The notes: generated by a model not told the origin, from the letters alone. A stretch of 64,000 bases of DNA from Bifidobacterium mizhiense (GCF_020884755.1 NZ_BPWE01000001.1:186001-250000); one strand, 5' to 3'. Positions 19,887-29,334 are shown, numbered from the stretch's first letter. A program made the numbers and translations.

Positions 19887-22376
19887 TCAGTTGCCGAAGA
19901 AGGCGATGGAGCCGGTCAGCGCAGCCATGGTCAGGGAGATTGCGGGCACAGCCAGGCAGATAAGCAGGAAACCGACATCACGAGTTCTGACATGGGAAAC
20001 CCTGGCATGGGTGCGCGGAGTGCTGCCGCCGAAACCGCGGGCCTCCATGGCCGTGGCCAAGGTCGTCGAACGCCTGATGGACAGGACCAACAGGGCGAAG
20101 GCCTGGGGCATAAAGGCCTTGAAGCGGTTCTCATCACCCAGGCCACGACTGCGGCGCGAGGCGGTCAGGGCCGACCAGTCGTCCTTGAGAACAGTGAAAA
20201 GCCGCATGCCGGCCAACCCGCCGTAGACGAAGCGATCAGGCAGGTGGAGCACCTGGCTGAAGGCATCGGCCAGGTCGGTGGCGTCTATTCCCAGCACGGT
20301 GATGATGGCGGGGATCCCGATGGCCAGGATTCGCAGCGCAGTAGCCAGAGCCAGGTCCAGCGACCGCTGGGTGACGTGGATCATCCCCCACTGCCAGAAG
20401 GTGGCGCCGCCGCTCTTGCCATAGAGGATGATTGCCAGGGCCGAGCCTGGCGCCCCCAGGAAGATAGGCCAGGTGGACCTGACCACGCGCAGGGGCGTGA
20501 AGCCTGCCGCGCCCAGCAGCAGGAACTCCAGGATCAGGGCCGTCGTGGCCGAAATCGGGTCCAGGCTGATCAGCAGAGGCAGAGCCGCCAGGAAGGCCCC
20601 GATCAGACGGAAGGCTGGATTGATGGAGGCTACGTATGGCGATCGGCTGGCTGGCTTGACCGGCTCGTCCCGCTGATCCATGGGCGTGACGGTCAGTCTG
20701 ACCGCAACGGTCTTCTGACGAGCCTGCAAATCTGACCTTGATACGGGCCAGACGGCCTTCCGGGCTCCTGGGGGTGTCATCTCCACCAGACGGGCATTCA
20801 GGGCCCGAACCAGCTCCCTGTCGTGGGTGACCAGGATGATGCAGGCTCCCTGGTCGCGCAGGTCTGCAATCAGCTGGGCCATGCTGACCCAGGTGTTCCT
20901 GTCCTGGCCGAAGGTGGGCTCGTCAAGAATCAGCATCTGTGGTGCAGCGGCCAGGGCCGAGGCCACGGTGAGCCGCCGCTTCTCGCCACCGGAGAGCGTA
21001 TAAGGGTTGGCACGAGCATACTGTCTCAGACTGAAACGCTCCAGCAGCTCCAGGGCGCGGGCCTGGGCCTGGTCCTCGGTCATGCCGGTGCGAATGGGGG
21101 CCAGCTTAACCTCTTCCAAGACCGTGCCCCGGGCAAACTGGTGCTCGGGATTCTGAAAGACATAGGCAATGCGCGCCGCCAGCTGGGATGAGGTCCACCG
21201 GATGGGTTCGGGATCTGCAGGCATCTGCCCCTGGGGTCCCCGAAGTAGGCGATCCTGGGCAAGCACCGAACCGGCCACGGGCTCCAGCAAACCAGCCAGG
21301 GTCATGGCCAGCGTGGACTTGCCGGCTCCGTTGGCTCCGACCAGGGCAGTGACCTGCCCGGCCTTGAATTCCAGATCGATGTGCTCGGCCACTGCCTTGC
21401 CCTGACGACCAACCGCCAGATCCCGGGCGGTCAACAAGACTTGATGACCATCATGACCGTGGCCGGATTGCCCAGACCGAACCCGTCCAAGCTCAGGGAG
21501 CGAATCCTTGGCGCTCCTATAGGCCTCGGGAACCCAGATGCCCAGGGAGGCCAGATCCAATCCAGGATCAGTGAAGACCTCCTGGGGGCTGCCGTCGGCC
21601 ATGATCACTGTCTTGCGATAGGCTGCAGCACCCGATCCGCCGGCGCTGTCTTCAACCTCGCCCAGCCCAAGCACGATGACCCTGTCGATCATATCCATCC
21701 AAGGCCCTGCCCGGTGCTCGACCAGAACCATGGTGGAGCCTTGCCGGTCCAGGACCTTCCTGACGGCACCGACAATTTGCTCGACACCGACCGGGTCCAG
21801 GTTGGCCGTTGGCTCATCCAGCAGAAGCAGCCCAGGCTGCATGGCCAGAGCGCCGGCCAAGGCCAGACGCTGCATCTGCCCCCCGCTCAGATGCATGGTG
21901 GACCGGGTCAGCTGCAGGTCAGCCAGACCCACCTCGGCCATGGCCTTCCGCACCCGTGGCCAGATCTCCTCGCGGGGCAGCCCCATGTTCTCCGGCCCGA
22001 AGGCCACATTGTCACCCAGCCGCTGAAAGATGGCCTGAGCATCCGGATCCTGCAAGACCAGACCCACACGCCCCCGGCTGGATACGGCGGGATTGCCGTC
22101 GATCAGGACCTGACCCTGGGTCACCCCGCCTTCGTCATCCTCGACCTGGTCCTGACCGCTCTGCGGGGCATGATCGCCCAGCAGCCCGGCCACACCCTCA
22201 AGGATGGTCGATTTGCCAATGCCGGAGGCTCCCAGCAGAAGCACCCGCTGACCCGCAGGAATACTCAGGGAGAGGTCCCTGACAGCAAAGTGGTTCCTGT
22301 AGGCATGGCGATACCCCCAGCCGCGCAGTTCCAAAGCGGCTGGGCGGTAAGGATTGTCCTGGATGCTCTGATCCAC
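19887..22376 (-). CDS. Fused ECF transporter energising protein: ATPase-ATPase-EcfT (YkoD-YkoC like)
   Basis: Energises a vitamin S-component. Domain 1 is an ABC ATPase (Walker A GASGIGKST, signature LSGGQ, Walker B LLLLDEPTA). Domain 2 is a second ATPase (GANGAGKST, signature LSGGE, LILDEPTF). From about residue 590 comes an EcfT-type membrane domain with several helices and the coupling motif ATAMEARGFGG. I chose GTG 22376 (VDQSIQDN), with AGAGG eight bases upstream, 10 bases after ykoE; this gives 829 residues. In other organisms these are two or three separate genes. Cotranscribed with the S-component behind the TPP riboswitch. Confidence 0.92.
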   Translation of the reverse strand: MDQSIQDNPYRPAALELRGWGYRHAYRNHFAVRDLSLSIPAGQRVLLLGASGIGKSTILEGVAGLLGDHAPQSGQDQVEDDEGGVTQGQVLIDGNPAVSSRGRVGLVLQDPDAQAIFQRLGDNVAFGPENMGLPREEIWPRVRKAMAEVGLADLQLTRSTMHLSGGQMQRLALAGALAMQPGLLLLDEPTANLDPVGVEQIVGAVRKVLDRQGSTMVLVEHRAGPWMDMIDRVIVLGLGEVEDSAGGSGAAAYRKTVIMADGSPQEVFTDPGLDLASLGIWVPEAYRSAKDSLPELGRVRSGQSGHGHDGHQVLLTARDLAVGRQGKAVAEHIDLEFKAGQVTALVGANGAGKSTLAMTLAGLLEPVAGSVLAQDRLLRGPQGQMPADPEPIRWTSSQLAARIAYVFQNPEHQFARGTVLEEVKLAPIRTGMTEDQAQARALELLERFSLRQYARANPYTLSGGEKRRLTVASALAAAPQMLILDEPTFGQDRNTWVSMAQLIADLRDQGACIILVTHDRELVRALNARLVEMTPPGARKAVWPVSRSDLQARQKTVAVRLTVTPMDQRDEPVKPASRSPYVASINPAFRLIGAFLAALPLLISLDPISATTALILEFLLLGAAGFTPLRVVRSTWPIFLGAPGSALAIILYGKSGGATFWQWGMIHVTQRSLDLALATALRILAIGIPAIITVLGIDATDLADAFSQVLHLPDRFVYGGLAGMRLFTVLKDDWSALTASRRSRGLGDENRFKAFMPQAFALLVLSIRRSTTLATAMEARGFGGSTPRTHARVSHVRTRDVGFLLICLAVPAISLTMAALTGSIAFFGN

Positions 22377-22386
22377 GCCCGGACCT

Positions 22387-23061
22387 CTACTTCCCGACTG
22401 TGCGAATATCGCGGCCGGAGGCGAAGCGGTCCAGAGCCCCAGTGGCGGCAATGGCCTTATAGAGGTACCAGACCAGAACTCCGGCGATCAGCGCGCCCGA
22501 AATCAGGGTGGCTATCAAATAGATCACCCCATAGGGGCCGGTCAGGTTGATGGCCTGTAGGTGCGTGCAGAAGGAATACAGCCAGCAGCCGAAACCAGCG
22601 GCAGCGCCCGACAGTGCCACCGTGGACATGTTCCAACGCCGGTAACGCAACAGCATGAAGACCAGCTCGGCCATGAAGCCCTGAAGCAGACCGATCAGTA
22701 TGGTCTCCACAGGCACCCAGAGACTGCCCAGCAGCGACTCCAGGATGGCGGCGACCAACTCGGCATAGACGGCCGCCCCCGGCTTGCGCACGATGACCGA
22801 AGCCAGGGGCCCGGCAAACAGGTAAAGCCCGTTGAGCACGCCGCCCAGACCGGGTACAACCCCGTCCAGGAATGACCAGGGAATGGTGGTCACCAGGGCG
22901 ACCACCCAGTAGATGACTGCGGAGGCCACCCCGATGACCGAGGCTACAGCGATATCCACCACCCTCCACCGTCGGGAGGGGGTCCTGACCTGAGAGGGAG
23001 TCCGCTCAGACTCCGGCTCCGGTCCAGAAACAGTATTGTTGATGAAATGACCATCGGTCAT
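22387..23061 (-). CDS. ykoE: ECF transporter S-component, YkoE family (thiamine-related)
   Basis: Substrate-binding membrane subunit of an ECF importer, predicted to carry thiamine or its hydroxymethylpyrimidine precursor. A hydrophilic N-terminus is followed by five or six hydrophobic segments, starting RVVDIAVASVIGVASAVIYWV, with the FAGPLASVIVRKPGAA region typical of YkoE. The start MTDGHFINN at 23061 has AGGAAAGG about ten bases upstream. Its leader carries a THI-box riboswitch, which supports the thiamine assignment independently of the protein sequence. Confidence 0.9.
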   Translation of the reverse strand: MTDGHFINNTVSGPEPESERTPSQVRTPSRRWRVVDIAVASVIGVASAVIYWVVALVTTIPWSFLDGVVPGLGGVLNGLYLFAGPLASVIVRKPGAAVYAELVAAILESLLGSLWVPVETILIGLLQGFMAELVFMLLRYRRWNMSTVALSGAAAGFGCWLYSFCTHLQAINLTGPYGVIYLIATLISGALIAGVLVWYLYKAIAATGALDRFASGRDIRTVGK

Positions 23062-23123
23062 GATCTTGTGCCTTTCCTCGGGGCGCTCCCTATGAGCGCC
23101 ATCCCGTTCAGGCACGGGTCCAG

Positions 23124-23220
23124 TGACATCCGTGCGCCGGCATTACCCGGTAAACGTTCGTCCGGTTGAGGCTGAGCCTCCTCTCAGCCGCACGCCCTTA
23201 GGCATACGGCCCCCGTGTCA
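23124..23220 (-). promoter_or_regulatory. TPP riboswitch (THI box) upstream of ykoE
   Basis: On the minus strand the leader shows the conserved GCGGCTGAGAGGAGG (P3 side) and, further on, CCGGGTAATGCCGGCG (P4/P5 side with GAACG before it). P1 is closed by TGACA (23216-23220) with TGTCA (23124-23128). The downstream sequence can form GCACGG/CCGTGC (23112-23135), which reuses the aptamer's 3' strand and so competes with it. It can also form GGCGCTC/GAGCGCC just before the ribosome site. Thiamine pyrophosphate should turn transport genes down. Confidence 0.9.
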
Positions 23221-23226
23221 CCCGCC

Positions 23227-23232
23227 ATATTA
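23227..23232 (-). promoter_or_regulatory. Candidate -10 element of the TPP-riboswitch transcript
   Basis: TAATAT on the minus strand, followed after about six bases by the first base of riboswitch P1. Its TAA is also the stop codon of the upstream dipeptidase gene. No clear -35 is visible. Confidence 0.5.
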
Positions 23233-24606
23233 GAACATACGATGGTCAAGGGAATCCAGCAGGAGGGCCTCGGTGATGATATTGTCGATCAGCCCCTGCA
23301 GGGAGATGGACTCGTTTGGGCTGTGGGCGTTGGACTGGGGATCCTCGGGGCCGGTCACCAGGACCTGGGCCTCAGGGAAGAGTCGCTTGAGCTCGGGGAT
23401 GAAGGGGATGGATCCGCCCTCGCCCTTGTTGACCGGGTCGCGTCCGAAGGCCTGCCGCATGGCCTCCTCGGCCTGCCGGACCACCGGGCTATCGGCATCC
23501 ATGGCCCATCCCATGCCCATGTCGCTGGGGGTGACCTCCACCTTGGCCCCATGAGGGGCATGGGCGACCAGGAAATCAGCCAGAGCCTGCGCGGCCTGCT
23601 CGGGACGCTGAGTGGGTGCAGTGCGCAGAGAAATGCGGAAGCGGGTCTTGTCGGCCAGCACGTTGAAGGAGCCCTCCACCGGGTGGGCATCGAAGCCGAT
23701 CACCGCCGCCGCCGGCTTGGTCCAGAGCCTGGAGGCCAGGGAGTCGGTTCCGGCCAGCCGGTAGGAGTCCACCACGCCGGCATCCGCACGCAGCTGAGCC
23801 TGGTCCAGGTCACGCTGCAGGCCGCCGATGGGCTGTCCACCCTCCAGGCCGGGCACCGCCAGCTGACCCTGGTCGTCATACATGGAGGCGATCAGCATGG
23901 CGGCCAGGGTGTTGGCATCCAGGATGGGCCCGCCGAACTGTCCGGAGTGGACCGGGTGCTCCAGGACTGTGACCGTGACATCCAGGTCCGCATTCCCTCT
24001 TAGTGAGGTGGTCAGGCTGGGGGTGTCCGCCGACCAGTTGCCCGAGTCGGCCACGATGATCAGGTCCGAGGCGAAGTCGTCCCGATGAGCTTGGAGGAAG
24101 GGGATGAAACTGCGCGAGCCCATCTCCTCCTCGCCTTCGATGAAGACCTTGACGTTGACGTGCAGGTCCTTGCCCAGGGCATGCAGGGCACCCGAGTGGA
24201 TGGCGATGCCGCCACCGTCGTCGGCCGATCCGCGTCCGTAGAGCCGTCCCTCCTTCTCCACGCCGGTAAAGGGGTCAGTGGACCACTGGGAGGGATCGGG
24301 CACCGGCTGCACGTCGTGATGGGCGTAGAGCAGAACGGTCGGGGCCTTGTCGTCCACCTGCCGGGATCCGATGACCTCGAAAGCACCAGGGGTCCCGTCA
24401 GGATTGGTGGCCTGGATCACACGGGCATCTACACCCACCTGCCGCAGTTGCCCGGCCACATAGTCGGCCGATCGCCGCATGTGATCCCCGGTAATCCCCT
24501 TGGCCGAAACCGAAGCCAGGGTGATCTTGTCCTTGAGCAGATCGACGATCCGGCTCCTATCGTCTTGCACACGTGTGCGGATCGTCTCCAGCCCCAGCTC
24601 CGCCAT
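23230..24606 (-). CDS. M20-family metallopeptidase (dipeptidase)
   Basis: Zinc-dependent peptidase that probably cleaves dipeptides in the cytoplasm. Metal ligands expected for the family are visible: His in LLYAHHDVQP, the bridging Asp in GRGSADDGG, the catalytic and metal Glu pair in EGEEEMGS, Asp in VADSGNW, and the C-terminal His in SNAHSPNES. The dimerisation (lid) domain lies in between. The start MAELGLE at 24606 has AGGAGG six bases upstream. Length 458 is normal for this dipeptidase branch. It ends within the promoter of the thiamine transporter. Confidence 0.93.
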   Translation of the reverse strand: MAELGLETIRTRVQDDRSRIVDLLKDKITLASVSAKGITGDHMRRSADYVAGQLRQVGVDARVIQATNPDGTPGAFEVIGSRQVDDKAPTVLLYAHHDVQPVPDPSQWSTDPFTGVEKEGRLYGRGSADDGGGIAIHSGALHALGKDLHVNVKVFIEGEEEMGSRSFIPFLQAHRDDFASDLIIVADSGNWSADTPSLTTSLRGNADLDVTVTVLEHPVHSGQFGGPILDANTLAAMLIASMYDDQGQLAVPGLEGGQPIGGLQRDLDQAQLRADAGVVDSYRLAGTDSLASRLWTKPAAAVIGFDAHPVEGSFNVLADKTRFRISLRTAPTQRPEQAAQALADFLVAHAPHGAKVEVTPSDMGMGWAMDADSPVVRQAEEAMRQAFGRDPVNKGEGGSIPFIPELKRLFPEAQVLVTGPEDPQSNAHSPNESISLQGLIDNIITEALLLDSLDHRMF

Positions 24607-24660
24607 CGTTACCTCCTCTGATTGCTTGCGAATCAATGCTTGCGAGTCTAGGCGTCACCG

Positions 24661-24666
24661 TAACCT
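24661..24666 (+). promoter_or_regulatory. Candidate leaderless -10 element for DUF3043 gene
   Basis: TAACCT ends exactly six bases before the ATG at 24673 and no ribosome site is present. Upstream, TGCTTGCGA occurs twice (24623-24631 and 24637-24645), 14 bases apart, in this divergent gap. Confidence 0.4.
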
Positions 24667-24672
24667 GTTCGC

Positions 24673-25299
24673 ATGACATGGAACCCCTTCTCACGCAAGG
24701 ATCGACGGGACAAAGAGGCGGAGGCGGACCAGGCGGCCTCCACTGAAGAGGCACGAGGCAAGGGACGCCCCACCCCCAAACGCAAACAGGCCGAGGCTAG
24801 GAACCTGCGACCGTTGGTCCCCAAGGACCGCAAGGCCTCTCGCAAGGCCGCCAAGGCCCGGATCCGGGCCCGTGAGGATGCCCAGTACGAGGCCATGAGG
24901 ACCGGCGACCTCGACCACATGCCCAAGTCGGAACGCCTCCCTTGGAGGATCTACATCCGCAACTATGTGGACGCCCGCTTCAATCTGCTGGAATGGATAT
25001 TCCCGGCCATCATCCTTATGTTCGTCGCCACCCTGATGGGCATGTTCGTGGGTCCGCAGCATTATGCCACTTTCACCATGGTGGTGACCGTCCTGCTGTA
25101 TGGCTACCTGATCATTGCCCTGATCGATACCTGGCTGATGTGGCGCAAGCTCAAGCGCCTGCTGATCGACAAGTTCGGCGAGCGCTCGGTGGCCAAAGGT
25201 TCACGTTCGGCCTCCTACGCCTGGCAACGTGCCATGATGGTACGGCGCTGGCGGGTTCCCAAGCCCAATCAGAGCAAGCGTGGGCACTGGCCCGACTGA
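24673..25299 (+). CDS. DUF3043 membrane protein
   Basis: 208 residues. The first 90 are strongly charged and basic (KDRRDKEAEADQ, KGRPTPKRKQAEARN, KASRKAAKARIRAREDA). Two membrane helices follow (FPAIILMFVATLMGMFVG and TMVVTVLLYGYLIIALIDTWLM). The C-terminus is basic and ends in VPKPNQSKRGHWPD. This matches the actinobacterial DUF3043 family, whose function is unknown. Topology suggests both ends are in the cytoplasm. Followed by a strong intrinsic terminator. Confidence 0.88.
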   Translation: MTWNPFSRKDRRDKEAEADQAASTEEARGKGRPTPKRKQAEARNLRPLVPKDRKASRKAAKARIRAREDAQYEAMRTGDLDHMPKSERLPWRIYIRNYVDARFNLLEWIFPAIILMFVATLMGMFVGPQHYATFTMVVTVLLYGYLIIALIDTWLMWRKLKRLLIDKFGERSVAKGSRSASYAWQRAMMVRRWRVPKPNQSKRGHWPD

Positions 25300-25341
25300 C
25301 AAGCGAATCGTCCTGACATACCGAACAATGGACTGGTAGCG

Positions 25342-25375
25342 CCGCCCGGTGCCCTTTGGGCTCCGGGCGGTTTTT
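25342..25375 (+). terminator. Intrinsic terminator after DUF3043 gene
   Basis: CCGCCCGG (25342-25349) pairs with CCGGGCGG (25363-25370), with an inner GCCC/GGGC pairing and a TTT loop, followed by TTTTT. Confidence 0.9.
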
Positions 25376-25440
25376 GTACTCACTCCACATTGTGCGAATG
25401 CTCTTCATTCTCCCAGCCGGTACGGCTAGCATGGATTCTT

Positions 25441-26928
25441 ATGCAGCAATCGATCAACCAACCCGGCACAGAGTCTCTTGACCCCTGGGATGCCGACAGC
25501 CGCCAGTACGACACCATCATCATCGGATCCGGCCCAGGCGGGTATGCCACTGCCCTTCGCACGGCAGAACTGGGCGGACGGGTGGCCTTGGTCGAGCAGG
25601 ATCCCGTAGTCGGCGGCGTCTGCCTGAACCGCGGATGCATTCCTACCAAGGCCCTGCTGACCGCCACCCAGGTTCTTGAACAGGCTGACCTTGGAGCCGC
25701 CATGGGCATCAATATCGGGTCGGCCAGCATCGACTACCAGAAACTCCAGGATTATCAGGACCGGATGGTGGACGCCATGACCGGCGGCCTGGCGAGCCTG
25801 CTCAAGCAGCGTGGCATCACCGTGGTGCACGGCCATGGCACCATCGTCGGCGACGGCCTGGTGGAGGTGACCGCTGCTGACGGCAATCGAACCCGGCTGA
25901 CCACCTGCGATACCATCCTGGCCACTGGGTCTCACGCCAGGCCCTTGGAGGAGCTCCCCTTCGATGATCTGGTCATCGACACGGACCGGGCGCTGACCCT
26001 CAAGCCCTTCCCCCGCCGGGCGCTGATTATCGGTTCAGGTGCGGTGGCCCTGGAATTCGCCACTATTTGGAACCAAGCCGGCTGCCAGGTGACCCTGATG
26101 GTCAGGCATGACCGGGTGCTCTCACACTGGGGTCGGCGGACCGGCCAGATCATGACCCGGGAGCTGAAACGTCAGGGAATTCATATCATTACCCATGCCC
26201 GCTGCTCGGGCGGACACCGTCTGCCCGCAGATGGAGGCATGCAGGTCGACTACCAGCCGACCGACGACAAGGGCCAGGCAGGAGCGATCGAGACTGATCT
26301 GGTTCTGGTGGCCATCGGCAGGGACCCCAACACGAACCCCGAGCATATGAAAGAGCTGGGCATCGACCTGGACGGGCAGGGCCAGGTCCTGACCGACTCC
26401 CAGGGGCGCACCAGCCGTGACCGGGTCTGGGCCCTGGGCGACATCACCCCGGGTCACCATCTGGCCCACAGGGCCTTCCAGCAGGGCATCACCCTGGCCG
26501 ATGCCGCCTCTGGTCTGGATCCTGAACCGGTCAACGAGGCCACCATCCCCCGCGTGGTCTTCTCCTCCCCCCAGGCCGCAGCTGTGGGCTTCAGCCGGCA
26601 GGAGGCCGAGGACGATCCTTCGCTGAACCAGGTCAAGGAGACCATCTACCCCATGATGGCCAACTCGCGCATGCGCATGAGCGGCCTGCAGGGCACCCTC
26701 AGCCTGATCACCGCCTGCCAAGCCACCGATCTGGAGAAGCAGATAGTCGTCGGCCTGGAAATGGTCTCCCCCCAGGCCTCCGAGAACATCGCCGAGGCCC
26801 AGCAGCTGGTGGGCAACCAGATCCCCCTGCACCGCGCGGCCGGGCTCATCCATCCCCATCCCACCTTCTCGGAAGCCATTGGAGAGGCCCTGCTCAAGGC
26901 TGACGGCAGACCCCTGAACATGCGGTAG
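25441..26928 (+). CDS. lpd: Dihydrolipoamide dehydrogenase
   Basis: FAD enzyme that reoxidises dihydrolipoamide with NAD. It shows the FAD-binding IIIGSGPGGYATA, the redox disulfide in GGVCLNRGCIPTK, the NAD-site IIGSGAVALE, the second FAD motif VWALGDIT, and the C-terminal catalytic HPHPTFSEAIGEAL. I start at ATG 25441 (MQQSINQPG); TAGCAT lies eight bases upstream, so the leader may be only about two bases. No E2 or lipoate genes are nearby. The order lpd-DUF4191-glnA is common in Actinobacteria. Confidence 0.94.
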   Translation: MQQSINQPGTESLDPWDADSRQYDTIIIGSGPGGYATALRTAELGGRVALVEQDPVVGGVCLNRGCIPTKALLTATQVLEQADLGAAMGINIGSASIDYQKLQDYQDRMVDAMTGGLASLLKQRGITVVHGHGTIVGDGLVEVTAADGNRTRLTTCDTILATGSHARPLEELPFDDLVIDTDRALTLKPFPRRALIIGSGAVALEFATIWNQAGCQVTLMVRHDRVLSHWGRRTGQIMTRELKRQGIHIITHARCSGGHRLPADGGMQVDYQPTDDKGQAGAIETDLVLVAIGRDPNTNPEHMKELGIDLDGQGQVLTDSQGRTSRDRVWALGDITPGHHLAHRAFQQGITLADAASGLDPEPVNEATIPRVVFSSPQAAAVGFSRQEAEDDPSLNQVKETIYPMMANSRMRMSGLQGTLSLITACQATDLEKQIVVGLEMVSPQASENIAEAQQLVGNQIPLHRAAGLIHPHPTFSEAIGEALLKADGRPLNMR

Positions 26929-26976
26929 GCATGCGGTAGACTGGTCAACCAGTGAACGTTTCCGAGTGAGGATGGC

Positions 26977-27711
26977 ATGGCTACAGAGGACACCAAGGGC
27001 AAAAAAGAAAAAAAGAAGAACAGCACGATCAGTCAGATCGTCAAGATCTACCAATTCACTTACGCAGAGGACAAGGCTCTTCCCTGGCTGCTGGCCGCGG
27101 CCATCCTGGTGCCCACACTGATAGCAGTGGTGATCTGCCTGCTGGCTCACTTTGGCTGGCTGTCCTGGATCCTGACCGTGCTTCTGGGCATCATGGTCGG
27201 CCTGCTTCTGGCCACCATGACCCTGACCAGGCGCTCCGACAAGGTCGGCTACGCCAAGATGGAGGGCCGTCCAGGCGCTGCCGCCGCCGTGCTGAGCAGC
27301 ATCTCCAAGGCGGGCTTCTCCTTCCCCCAGGAACCTGTATGGATTGATGCCAAGACCAAGGACGCCGTTTGGAGGGGCACCGGCCGCACCGGGGTCTACC
27401 TGATAGCCGAGGGCGACTACAACCGCGTCAACAAGGCCATGAACCGCGAGGAGGAGAAGATCCGCCGCATCACCCGTGGGTCGGCCATCCCCATCTACAG
27501 GATCAGCGTGGGCCACGGTCCTGACCAGGTTCCACTCAACAAGCTCCAGCGCACCGTGATCAAGAAGAAGGTCAAGCTGACCGCCACCGAGCTGGAGACC
27601 CTGAACGACCGGCTGGTCACCCTGCAAAAGCGGCAGAACGCCCTGGGCATGCCCAAGGGCATTGATCCGACCAAGATACACGTCAGCCGCAAGGCCATGC
27701 GCGGGCGCTGA
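26977..27711 (+). CDS. DUF4191 membrane protein
   Basis: 244 residues. A lysine-rich start (KGKKEKKKN) precedes two adjacent membrane helices (WLLAAAILVPTLIAVVICLLA and WILTVLLGIMVGLLLATM). A cytoplasmic basic domain of about 150 residues ends HVSRKAMRGR. Matches the actinobacterial DUF4191 family of unknown function, regularly found between lpd and glnA. GAGG lies just before the ATG. A 12-base perfect stem follows the stop. Confidence 0.88.
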   Translation: MATEDTKGKKEKKKNSTISQIVKIYQFTYAEDKALPWLLAAAILVPTLIAVVICLLAHFGWLSWILTVLLGIMVGLLLATMTLTRRSDKVGYAKMEGRPGAAAAVLSSISKAGFSFPQEPVWIDAKTKDAVWRGTGRTGVYLIAEGDYNRVNKAMNREEEKIRRITRGSAIPIYRISVGHGPDQVPLNKLQRTVIKKKVKLTATELETLNDRLVTLQKRQNALGMPKGIDPTKIHVSRKAMRGR

Positions 27712-27717
27712 TGTTTT

Positions 27718-27757
27718 GAAGGTCCCGGCATCTCCCCAGGGAGGCGCCGGGACCTTC
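27718..27757 (+). terminator. Hairpin between DUF4191 gene and glnA
   Basis: GAAGGTCCCGGC (27718-27729) and its perfect complement at 27746-27757 form a 12-base stem with a 16-base loop. No T-run follows on either strand, so it may be a weak or factor-assisted terminator or an mRNA-end stabiliser. Confidence 0.55.
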
Positions 27758-27789
27758 GCATGAAACACCCCCGTAACCTCAGCGGTGCA

Positions 27790-27816
27790 TTGCCGAAAAA
27801 ACCGGTCCCCTAGACT
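27790..27816 (+). promoter_or_regulatory. Candidate glnA promoter
   Basis: TTGCCG (27790-27795) and TAGACT (27811-27816) with a 15-base spacer, about 38 bases before the glnA start codon. Spacing is slightly short, so support is moderate. Confidence 0.4.
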
Positions 27817-27853
27817 GGGTGACCGTTACGGTTTCCACGAAAGGAGCAGTTCA

Positions 27854-29290
27854 GTGAGCGAACTTAAGTCAAAGGCCGATTGCGAAGCTCTGATAAACCA
27901 GGAGGGCGTGGAATATGTCTCAGTCAGGTTCACGGACCTGATCGGGGTCCAGCAGCACTTCACCGTCCCCGCCAGCGAATTCCTCAAAGACGCTTTCACG
28001 GACGGCATGGCCTTCGACGGCTCCTCCGTCCAAGGCTTCCAGGCCATCAACGAATCGGATATGAAGCTGATTCCCGATCCAGAGACTGCTTACATGGATC
28101 CCTTCCGCCGTCATCGCACCCTGAATGTGGCCTTCTCCATTGTTGACCCGGTGACCGACGAGCCCTACTCGCGCGACCCCCGACAGATTGCCGCCAAGGC
28201 GGAGGCCTACCTGCGTTCCACCGGCATCGCCGACACGGCCTCTTTCGCCCCCGAGGCCGAGTTCTTCATCTTCGACAAGGTCCGCTTCGAGAACAGCATG
28301 CAGCGCTCCTTCTACGAGGTCGACTCCATCGAGGCTCCTTGGAACTCGGGCGTCGACGTCGAGGAAGACGGCTCCGACAACATCGGCTTCAAGAACCGGG
28401 TCAAGAAGGGCTACTTCCCTGTGCCCCCCATCGACCATTACCAGGATCTGCGCGACGACATGGTGGCCAACCTGCAGAAGGTGGGCCTGATTCTGGAGCG
28501 CTCCCATCATGAGGTGGGCGGCGCCGGCCAGCAGGAGATCAATTATCGCTTCAACACCCTGCTGCATGCAGGTGACGACCTGATGAAGTACAAGTACGTG
28601 GTCCATGAGACCGCTGCCCTGGCCGGCAAGGCGGCCACCTTCATGCCCAAGCCCATCGCCGGGGACAACGGGACCGGCATGCACTGCCACCAGTCCCTCT
28701 GGAAGGATGGCAAGCCCCTCTTCTACGACGAGAACGGCTATGGCGGACTTTCCGACATTGCCCGCTGGTATGTGGGCGGCCTGATTGAGCACGCCTCCTC
28801 TGTTCTGGCCTTCACCAACCCCTCCACCAACTCCTACAAGCGTCTGGTGCCCGGCTATGAGGCCCCTGTCAACCTGGTCTACTCGGCCCGGAACCGTTCG
28901 GCAGCCATCCGCATCCCCCTGGCCGGCACCTCGCCTGCCGCCAAGCGGATCGAGTTCCGCGCCCCCGACCCCTCCTGCAACCCCTTCCTGGCCTTCTCGG
29001 CCCAGCTGATGGCAGGACTGGACGGCATTCTCAACCACACCGAGCCCCCGGCCCCCATCGACAAGGACCTCTATGAGCTGCCTCCCGAAGAGCATGCCCA
29101 GATCAAGCAGGTGCCCGGCTCCCTGGAGGAGGCTCTGAACGCCTTGGAAGAGGACCACGACTTCCTGAGCGAGGGCGACGTCTTCACCGACGATCTGATC
29201 CAGACCTGGTTGGACTTGAAGCGCGGTGAACTGGACCAGACCCGTCTGGCCCCCACACCTCTGGAGTACGAGCTCTACTTCCACATCTGA
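27854..29290 (+). CDS. glnA: Glutamine synthetase, type I
   Basis: Makes glutamine from glutamate, ammonia and ATP. Family blocks are present: FDGSSVQGF, the ATP-site [27 protein letters not shown], and the LYELPPEE motif whose Tyr (about residue 407) is the adenylylation site in type I-beta enzymes. This predicts control by a GlnE-type adenylyltransferase encoded elsewhere. I chose GTG 27854 ([11 protein letters not shown]), which has AAGGAG eight bases upstream. Monocistronic, with a strong terminator. Confidence 0.97.
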   Translation: MSELKSKADCEALINQEGVEYVSVRFTDLIGVQQHFTVPASEFLKDAFTDGMAFDGSSVQGFQAINESDMKLIPDPETAYMDPFRRHRTLNVAFSIVDPVTDEPYSRDPRQIAAKAEAYLRSTGIADTASFAPEAEFFIFDKVRFENSMQRSFYEVDSIEAPWNSGVDVEEDGSDNIGFKNRVKKGYFPVPPIDHYQDLRDDMVANLQKVGLILERSHHEVGGAGQQEINYRFNTLLHAGDDLMKYKYVVHETAALAGKAATFMPKPIAGDNGTGMHCHQSLWKDGKPLFYDENGYGGLSDIARWYVGGLIEHASSVLAFTNPSTNSYKRLVPGYEAPVNLVYSARNRSAAIRIPLAGTSPAAKRIEFRAPDPSCNPFLAFSAQLMAGLDGILNHTEPPAPIDKDLYELPPEEHAQIKQVPGSLEEALNALEEDHDFLSEGDVFTDDLIQTWLDLKRGELDQTRLAPTPLEYELYFHI

Positions 29291-29334
29291 GTTCGTATGA
29301 CGACTGACGCTGGCTGACCGGCCAGGTCAGATGG

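Noticed and set aside
26122-27768. 548-codon minus-strand frame
   Set aside because: Antisense across both lpd and the DUF4191 gene, whose motifs and starts are clear.
27920-29284. 454-codon minus-strand frame
   Set aside because: Antisense to glnA throughout; no recognisable domain.
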